From: Pezizomycotina sp. ARF18
Taxonomy: Eukaryota > Ascomycota
Reading direction: 5' to 3'
Assembly (NCBI GenBank): GCA_002224055.1
Contig: AZLU01000230.1
Coordinates: 1 to 64,000 of the forward strand
DNA: 64,000 nucleotides
A program made the position numbers and the translations under genes. Of this stretch, positions 58,721 through 64,000 are shown piece after piece; within the stretch, counting starts at the first letter, position 1, and every line of letters begins with the position of its first letter. The notes under the pieces are model-generated. The model made no database searches. It was not told the DNA's origin and saw nothing but the letters and a program-made list of their open reading frames with translations.

Positions 58721-60294
58721 ATGCATAGGTTACGGAACAAGTACACAATATCAAGAGCCTTCCCAGCGTGGCGCGCGAGAGTTTTTCCAAGCGTTTTTCG
58801 CACGGAGCGAAATCACACCTTTCCACGTTTCCTCCAGAGATATTCCTCGAAATATTAGATCACTGCGACGTAAACGATCCGGCCGGTTTACGATCAGTCT
58901 TGAGTCTTCGGCTCTCATGCCGACGTCTGCGAGATCTCGTAACGATGGGACTACGTGGCAGATTAACGTTCTACCTCAGCCGCTCGTTCCTAGAAGGAAT
59001 GATGCGGATGGCAGCGATATACTCGGAACAAACACCTGAATACGGCGCCTGTTGTTCTGGATTGGTTTGGATGCGGCCTTCTCCTCAGCGGGGATCCTTC
59101 TGAGACGGCCGCGAAGAAATCGATATTTGGTCACAAGCGGAAGTATATTCCGCTATCGCTAGATCAACGGGTTATGCAGTTCATTTTTATTACGGCTGCG
59201 CTAATGAAGCGGCGGGTCACCAGCTGAGTAGCCTGCGGATTGAGTTAGATCTTGAAAATGCCCGGCGCTCCATGTCAACCGATTCATACGAGCAATGGCT
59301 GTCGTGCTGTTGTATGTTAGTAGACAAGGGTATCTGGACAATGTGCGGAGCCTAAGGATTGCGTCGAGGGGACACGGGGCTTGGGCTACTTTACATCCGT
59401 CCCGCATGATCCCCATTAGCCTGTCAGATTGAAAGCGCCAGCGAAGGTTTGATAAAGAGGGACAAGAATGAAATTATCGCTTTTGATGTTCCTGAATACC
59501 TCTGCCCGTTGGCCACAATTCACAGTTACAAGAACGACCCGTGGGACGCATGGCACGATAGGAGATCAATACCGTTCTTCCCCAGGTGCAGATCTGTACT
59601 TGCAGAGTATCGTATCGCCTGGTAAAATGCGCGATCCGGACTTTGACGCGACAACCGAATGCGCTATATTTGTAAACATTATTCTTCTGGGCTCTGGCAA
59701 ACATTTAACTCTCGATGGCGGCTACGAAGTTGATGTCGACTTCAAAGTTCCAGCCCTCTGTTTTGAGGTATTGGAATCATTCACGTTAAAAGACGCACTC
59801 TGGAGCCCATCATTAATCACCGGGAGGCTTGCTTGGCGATATGCAGGCACGTCTTACGTCTCTCGAGCTGATAGATTGCCGCTTCAGCATCTCCCTACAT
59901 ATGATCGAATGGCACAACTTTCCACGCCTCAAGCCAGAAGAAAGCATCGGTGCGTTTCTACAAAGATTACTACAACTTCTTCCAAAGCTGCAGCATCTGA
60001 GGATAGAACTGCTACGGTACTTTCGGAACTACGATGGGAGCGACACTATTCTAGAGGACTGGACGAAGAGGAGGGGATATAAACGGCTAAGAGAGACCCT
60101 GCCGGATCCCTGTATCGAATGCCTCTTATCACGCCGTTTGATAGCGATATTGTCGCTTTATCCACGATGCGGGATGCCTTAGCCCTTAGAAGGCGCAGAT
60201 GGATCTTCCTCCTGATCCTTGGCTCAATTTCCTTCTCCACAGCGAAAAGCACTTCGACGACGGTGGAATATGGTATGAGGAAGACTTAGTATAA
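58721..60294 (+). CDS. F-box protein
   Basis: An ATG at 58721 (MHRLRNKYTISRAFPAWRA) runs into, after one frame change, SHLSTFPPEIFLEILDHCD and VLSLRLSCRRLRDLV: an F-box with the L-x-x-[FL]-P-x-E-I-F-x-x-I-L core. The body continues LSSLRIELDLENARRS, FDVPEYLCPLATIHSYKN, YEVDVDFKVPALCFEVLESF, ARLTSLELIDCRFS, SIGAFLQRLLQLLPKLQHL and LRIELLRYFRNYDGSDT, ending PWLNFLLHSEKHFDDGG and WYEEDLV at 60294. About 500 aa with Leu-rich substrate-binding region, as in other fungal F-box proteins; target unknown. It is not obviously a recent copy of the 51-kb F-box gene. Frame changes near 58767, 59100-59400, 59870 and 60180. Confidence 0.65.
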
Positions 60295-61073
60295 TGCTGG
60301 ATTGCAAGTAACAAGCCATTTAAAGGCTTGCCGGAATAGTAATACTCAACTTAAGCGTTTGTCTCGAATTATAAACTTGCTCTCAAACTATAATAATTCA
60401 CGTGTAAATTTTTTTTTTTTTTTTTTTTTTTTTTTGTGTGGAGAAACATTTGTTTTGCTTCACGCGTTTTGCGAGGCCTACGTGGGGAAATACGAAATAC
60501 CGTTAGCCGCTCGGAATACCGGAGGTTATCTCGAACAACGGATCATAATCGATGCCCATCAACAAACTCCAGTGTCGAAAGCAATAAGGCGGCGTCGACA
60601 CCATGTGGACAAGGTTTATGCCTATCCCGCTCCGGGTCTAGTTAGCTAAGCGAGATTTCTTGACTGTGGCGTCCCACGCACTTGTCATTGGCTGCCGGCG
60701 GAAGTTGTGCGCCACCGAAGCTTATTGAAGTTTCAAAACGGAATAAATTGAGAGAACGTCGTCGAGCTTGTCAAGGAAGCCTAAATGCGATTGCAAGATA
60801 TCGATCAACAGGAGGTTTATTATCGACGCCTGTGGTTGTTGTTGGAACACTGGAAGATGTGAGAGTTCAATGTGTAGATTGATGTATGTCGATGTCCATG
60901 AGATGATAGGGGAACAAGGTCCCTTATATGCACGGTGCTCTGACAGTTGTTGGGAAATTTTATCTGACAGCCATGTCCACCGAGTATGTGAACAGACGTG
61001 GGGCCACTGATGAGGATTGTTTCTGTCTCTCCCTTAACGGCGACGATTCGATAACGTCCAGAAGAAAGCCCTC
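60295..61073. other. Intergenic region with poly(T)27
   Basis: T run at 60409-60435. An 80-aa frame (60768-61010) is Cys-rich (CDCK, CGCC, ARCSDSCW), but the spacing fits no family I know and there is no start or signal support; it is not called. Confidence 0.4.
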
Positions 61074-62324
61074 ATGGCGAAATACCAGGGCTATCAGCTG
61101 GTGGTAAGCTTCTTACTGCTCCATTTCCGACCTGAATATTCTTGAATCGTGTTCACTTTGATTGAAAAGGTGATCTAGACAGAACAATTATTAACATTTC
61201 CGACCGCTAGGTTTTTGAATGGATATTTTGGCCTTTACGGCCCCATGGGTCATAGCCCGGCTCTACGTTCAATTCAAATTCCGGCACAGACCATGGCGGG
61301 AAATCTTCACGATACTAGCATGGGTCTTCTTCCTCGCCTGCAACGTCGTCGACTCCTTCAGAACCACTGGCACCACAACGAGGACTGGTACTCCTCGAGC
61401 ACGTCACCAAACGGCCGCGATAACCTCAAGGCAGAGTCGGACGATGCTATGCTACAAACTTTCCGTCTACATGTGCAAATTCGTCTTATTGTGCTTCTAC
61501 ATAGACCTAACCCCAAGGCGCGTCTTCCGGATAACATGGTGGCAATCATCTTCACATGGGCCTTGAATATAGGAGGCACGCTACTCGGGATTTTCTTTGA
61601 GTTTCTCACTTGCAGACCGCTCAAAAACATCTGGGACCCCGAAAAAGACGAGTGCTGGTGGGACCAACAATGGTTTTTCGTCGGCAGCTGGTTATCTTCC
61701 TTGCCACAGACTTTCTAGTATACGGAATCCCCTTCATCATCCTACGTAATCTGAAGACGATCAGCAAATCAGAAGAGAGACGGCCTATTGGATGTTCGCC
61801 GGAGGATTTCTGAACATACTTGCTGTACTGTAATGGCCATTCTCAGCATCATTCCTGATTCGTTTACGACGCGCCGGGGATACGGGTGACTATCTCCGAC
61901 GCATTGTACTACTTCCTCAGCCCGACGCAGCAGGGGACGGCAATTATCATTATCTGCTTACCGCAGGCGAGGAGTTCTGGCTGGGGACATCGGGCGGAGT
62001 TGATGAATGAAGAACAGGTGGAAGAGGCGAAAGAAGAGCTTTGGGTATACGAACAAGACCGAGTCCGATGACGTCGGGAGCGGTAGCAGGACTGTTGGAG
62101 GCTCGACGGGTAACAACGACGGATGGCGAGCATGCTTCAGAGGATATCCTAAGAATACCGGCCCGGGCACATCTTCTGGCCCAATACTTGAAGAACAGTG
62201 TAAAGGAGCTGATGTTACGCTTACTAATGTAACGTCAGATTCTAAGTATAGCACCGCTTTTTGTTTCCTTTATTCACTTTTGTTCCTCGCATGTGCATGC
62301 TTTTTTCAAGCAAGTGAAATATAA
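61074..62324 (+). CDS. PTH11-like / rhodopsin-domain integral membrane protein
   Basis: Fungal seven-TM protein of the rhodopsin-like (SAT4/PTH11-like) superfamily, found in the plasma membrane and, for PTH11 itself, linked to surface sensing. Possible exon 1 61074-61103, intron 61104-61210. Segments in order across frames: MDILAFTAPWVIARLYVQFK, WREIFTILAWVFFLACNVVD, YKLSVYMCKFVLLCFYIDL with TPRRVFRITWW, IFTWALNIGGTLLGIFFEFL then TCRPLKNIWDPEKDECWWDQ (the conserved C-x-P...W-x-P...C-W loop), FLATDFLVYGIPFIILRNL and VTISDALYYFLSPTQQGTAI with IIICLPQARS. The hydrophilic tail includes DVTLTNVTSDSKYST. The first TM is not seen, so the 5' end may be incomplete; the stop may be 62071 or 62324 depending on frame. 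Confidence 0.7.
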
Positions 62325-62618
62325 CGTGTTAAATACACTGGCAAATTTAGTCTGGATTTTAGTCCTGATATTTTCACTAGTGTACATGTAGTTCATCCTC
62401 TGGAAAGAACTTCTATGAAGTGCAATTCTTTGAAATTCTATCGTTGAGATATTTTAAAAGGTTGAATTAACGAAATGCATAAGCTCCTCAATTCGATTAG
62501 GCATTTATGGCGGAAGCGGCTTGCTTTGCATGTTGCAGCACTTGAAGTTGGACCACCGGACACTTGTCTAATATGGTTTAAAAATCCCACTCATCAGTAT
62601 CATCCGAATATAATTTTA

Positions 62619-62926
62619 CTACTCAGTCCGGTTTAGGCTACTTACTACTCTCCCACCAGCCGCCTCCAGCAGCGGTGCACGTCCGATTAGTCCACATGCA
62701 AGTGCGCAGATGCCGCTACCGTGAGAGGTTCCGCAGGCGGAGACCTCACAGCACTCGATATTGTTGGCGTCTATGGGCAGTGCCACTTGTGTAAGTGCCG
62801 CCATATTTCTTGCAGTCACAGTGCGGATGCAGATACCGGTCCTAGAGCCGTTCGAGCAGTAGCAGTTCAGAGCGACGAGTGCCGGGGTGGCTGCGAGTAC
62901 GCTGAGGAAGAGGTAGTGAAGCGCAT
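62619..62926 (-). CDS. Small secreted cysteine-rich protein (candidate)
   Basis: From an ATG at 62926 with one frame change, the minus strand reads LHYLFLSVLAATPALVA (signal peptide), then LNCYCSNGSRTGICIRTVT and ARNMAALTQVALPIDANN, ECCEVSACGTSHGSGICALA, CGLIGRAPLLEAAGG. A good donor (GTAAGTAGCC) at about 62643 implies a further 3' exon, so the printed stop may be within the intron. Short length, leader and eight or more cysteines including a CC pair fit a small secreted protein of the effector-like or antimicrobial-like size class. No family recognised. Confidence 0.45.
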
Positions 62927-62929
62927 GTT

Positions 62930-64000
62930 TGCTTCATATGAGGGTGGATATATCGCGGTTTGATGCGTCTTTGAGGCAAAGGATAAGCCGAGAGTTAGAT
63001 TTTGGGACACTGGAGGATGTTGACTAAGCTTTTATACAAGACGCCAAAGCTATCGTTCACGTTGTGCAAGCTTGTTTGCCATGCCATGGACAATGTCTGG
63101 GTTGGCCACGAATGCTGGATCATGATCGATGATGGATCGACGAGCGTCCACTGCCTTTGGCCCATTCACCCCTGTACTTCGGTAGTTTGGTAAAAGGCTT
63201 TCTACCATCGACCTCTCGATGAATACGATGTTCCGCCAAGTGCGAAATTAGATAAAGCTCCTTTATGGCTTTGAACCAGCAAGAAGCTCTTTGCCGAACG
63301 TAGGGGGTTTCTCTTGGCGAGCTGTACAAGACCCGAGATGGATGTGGGAATCATTATTACGACGATGAGCATTTCCCACTGGCCGAAGTCGCAATATCGT
63401 ACTCGCAATGTCGAGACCGTTCAACGACGCGGGATATCAAACATTGATCTGTCGCTTGGAGTGAAAGCTTCGTCGTTGTTAGCCGGTATATCCTCCTCCG
63501 GCTTAAACGTTTTTATTCCGCATCTGCTTGCCTTACGAGCATTCGTAAACCTCCAACTGTTATTGTTCCGTTGACTTTCGCTTTGTTCAGCCGCAGGAAC
63601 AAGGCCTTCGCTTCTAGGAAATACCCGATCGATATCTGCTTGGCGGATATTCTAGACTTTGTCGCACTGATTATCGCGCCAAGTTTGCCGAGGCCGTGGT
63701 CAGTTCAGTGTAACATAACGCTAGTGGCAAGAGCTCGTGGAAATGGCCGAGGCATTGCGTTGATCGTTAGGGGAATATCCGGCAGGAAGCGATTGGTATC
63801 TCAAGCTCCCGCCGGCGGAATGGGCGGAGAGAGTAACGAAATGTTAGACCATGAAGTGACGTTGGCAAATGCTTCTTGATGTAGTGTTATACGTGAAGGA
63901 TGTTGTGAAATCTTCTCGTTGTGTAGCTTCTATCTTCAAGAGTACAATACTAGTAGCTCTTGTATAGGCTTCAGTTTCAAGTTCAAGTTAAACATCCTGA
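62930..64000. other. No gene called
   Basis: Frames on both strands at 63120-63408 and 63314-63879 are antisense to each other and lack domains, signal peptides or splice patterns. Coding potential is unclear and the window ends here. Confidence 0.35.

Noticed and set aside
60768-61010. Cys-rich 80-aa frame upstream of the PTH11-like gene, as a possible CFEM domain
   Set aside because: Cysteine spacing does not fit CFEM and there is no splice link to the receptor exons.
63314-63879. Plus-strand frames with hydrophobic stretches
   Set aside because: Both strands look equally coding-like; no family motif distinguishes either.
1-64000. Retroviral, LTR, Polinton-type or CRISPR sequences
   Set aside because: No protease, integrase, reverse transcriptase or capsid motif, no paired long terminal repeats and no regularly spaced repeat array were seen.

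Overview
The window is nuclear DNA of a filamentous ascomycete (Pezizomycotina). The reasons are short GT-AG introns of about 60-120 bp with fungal donors (GTAAGT/GTAAGC), a typical mould gene set (CBM18/GH18 chitinase, BIM1-like copper protein, GMC oxidoreductase, PTH11-like receptor, monocarboxylate-type MFS transporter, F-box proteins), and sharply bounded AT-rich, TpA-rich blocks that look like repeat-induced point mutation (RIP) of transposons. The class cannot be fixed from the sequence alone. I saw no rRNA, convincing tRNA, CRISPR array or virus-like element.

Layout. 1-1.95 kb is an AT-rich repeat block with a GC-rich islet. An unrecognised gene or relic lies at about 2-2.7 kb. From 3.05 to 7.8 kb (minus) lies one large secreted mosaic protein: a beta-rich N-terminus, tandem Dickkopf-like cysteine repeats, a second beta-rich domain and a C-terminal hevein (CBM18) domain. 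A damaged SDR gene (9.1-10.1 kb) is followed by a 672-bp TIR element whose right end supplies the stop codon of a secreted DPFGG-repeat protein. 12.6-18.1 kb holds poorly recognised minus-strand genes, and 18.45-19.5 kb is a decayed transposon with a small MITE nested in it.

20-26.7 kb is the most unusual part. Three diverged paralogues of a tiny two-exon gene share a minute first exon beginning Met-Cys and a second exon with C-x-H-S, C-x-x-C and R-x-Y-x-[ST]-N-[YW] motifs. Parts of their flanks are duplicated too. 27-30.4 kb is gene-poor. 31-38.3 kb carries a CBM18-GH18 chitinase, a DUF1993 protein and an MFS transporter. 38.8-49 kb (minus) carries an EGF-like cysteine-repeat secreted protein, a GPI-anchored BIM1-like copper protein, a PY-motif hypothetical protein and a secreted GMC oxidoreductase. 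51-62.9 kb carries two F-box proteins, a secreted cysteine-rich protein, a hypothetical protein with RPGS/YDRP repeats, a PTH11-like seven-TM protein and a small secreted cysteine-rich candidate.

Common theme and caveat. The clearest genes act at the cell surface or outside the cell: chitin binding and cleavage, copper binding, cysteine-rich repeats, a secreted oxidase, a receptor and a transporter. Almost every long gene is split by single-base indels, often in homopolymers, although the protein signal continues in another frame. That looks more like uncorrected long-read consensus error than mass pseudogenisation. Gene coordinates are therefore outer limits of one inferred gene and frames inside them change.
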